Translations under genes and position numbers: made by a program
Origin: Comamonadaceae bacterium
GTDB taxonomy: Bacteria; Pseudomonadota; Gammaproteobacteria; Burkholderiales; Burkholderiaceae
Length of the DNA: 6,683 nucleotides
Reading direction: 5' to 3'
NCBI GenBank assembly: GCA_947374535.1
Contig: CANCCJ010000135.1
Span: 1 to 6,683 of the forward strand
Shown: in pieces, positions 6,266 to 6,683 of the stretch
Layout: every line of letters begins with the position of its first letter
Numbering within the stretch: the stretch's first letter is position 1
The notes under the pieces: generated by a model
Told to the model about the DNA's origin: nothing
Seen by the model: the letters and a program-made list of their open reading frames with translations, nothing else
Database searches by the model: none

Positions 6266-6683
6266 ATTCTCGGGTGTACAACGTACCAGCAACCAAGATG
6301 GTGCTGAACACAAACATGGTGGGTGAAAAAAACCACCCCAGTGCAGCAAACGAAAAGTAGTAGGCGCGCAAACCACCATTGAAAGTTTCAGCGGCCAAGC
6401 CTGTCATCGCCGCAGCACGATCGGCGTAATGCATGCGGTTCTCAGCGGTGTCACTTTCAAAACTGGTCGCGGGTGGCATGGCCCCAATCAATAGCGCCAC
6501 AAAGGTGTACTGACGCATCGACCACGAGAAGCGAAAGAACGAGTACACAAAAATAACCACCAACACCAAGATCTTGAATTCAAACACCAGGATCGGCGTT
6601 TGCTCGGCAAAAGGAATTTCACGCACCAGCTCGGCGGCTTTGTCGGTGGTGCCTAACAAGGCAAACAAACCACCCAAAATCAA
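6231..6683 (-). CDS. DUF599-family membrane protein, 5' end beyond the window
   Basis: The C-terminal 150 residues of an integral membrane protein that resembles the DUF599 (COG3821) family, whose function is unknown. Hydrophobic segments lie at about 1-11 (part of a helix), 30-50, 58-69 and 108-134 (one or two helices). The motifs that suggest the family are FRFSWSMRQYTFVALLIGAMP spread over 50-70 and FNGGLRAYYFSFAALGWFF over 101-119, followed by the REF (138-140) near the C-terminus. The reading frame is open to the right edge, and the TTG at 6683 sits inside a hydrophobic helix, so it is almost certainly not the true start; the N-terminus lies outside. The stop codon is TGA at 6231-6233, inside trhO, so the two genes converge with a 35-bp overlap. 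No terminator hairpin is visible between them. I am fairly sure of the family and offer no function. Confidence 0.8.
   Translation of the reverse strand: MILGGLFALLGTTDKAAELVREIPFAEQTPILVFEFKILVLVVIFVYSFFRFSWSMRQYTFVALLIGAMPPATSFESDTAENRMHYADRAAAMTGLAAETFNGGLRAYYFSFAALGWFFSPTMFVFSTILVAGTLYTREFKSEVLMLLQE

Noticed and set aside
1..6683. Search by eye for mobile elements, CRISPR arrays, tRNA/rRNA genes, toxin-antitoxin pairs or defence genes
   Set aside because: No inverted-repeat ends, transposase motifs, regularly spaced repeats, cloverleaf-forming segments or unexplained small genes were found; nearly every base is accounted for by six housekeeping or metabolic genes.

Overview
This window reads as ordinary chromosome of a Betaproteobacterium, most likely Burkholderiales of the Comamonadaceae type (Limnohabitans/Rhodoferax-like). 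That placement is an inference from the character of the DnaE, PgsA and short TrhO proteins and the moderate GC content; no marker gene here proves it. Coding density is almost complete. The only non-coding stretches are 476-504, 1956-1961 and 5433-5473, so no gap approaches 300 bases.

Layout. A left-pointing (minus-strand) block begins at 5432: dnaE (replicative DNA polymerase III alpha subunit, 5432-1962), then pgsA (phosphatidylglycerophosphate synthase, 1955-1392), then an EamA/DMT-family membrane transporter (1392-505), then the 5' part of a tartrate/D-malate dehydrogenase gene (475 down to the left edge). Spacing is 6 nt, a 1-nt TAATG overlap, and 29 nt, so at least the first three genes look like one transcription unit. 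To the right of dnaE, a plus-strand gene for a short TrhO/YceA-type rhodanese-fold tRNA U34 hydroxylase (5474-6265) diverges from dnaE across only 41 bp. Its 3' end overlaps by 35 bp, tail to tail, with a minus-strand DUF599 membrane protein gene that is cut by the right edge.

How the genes relate. dnaE serves chromosome replication, pgsA the committed step of phosphatidylglycerol synthesis, trhO wobble-uridine modification in tRNA; the transporter and the dehydrogenase are probably metabolic. They do not form one pathway. The most distinctive part is the 41-bp dnaE/trhO divergent region. Both start codons lie 6-7 nt downstream of a good -10-like hexamer and neither has a properly spaced Shine-Dalgarno sequence, so both genes may be expressed from leaderless transcripts. 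I see no mobile element, CRISPR array, RNA gene, toxin-antitoxin pair or defence system, and no evidence for a previously undescribed system.
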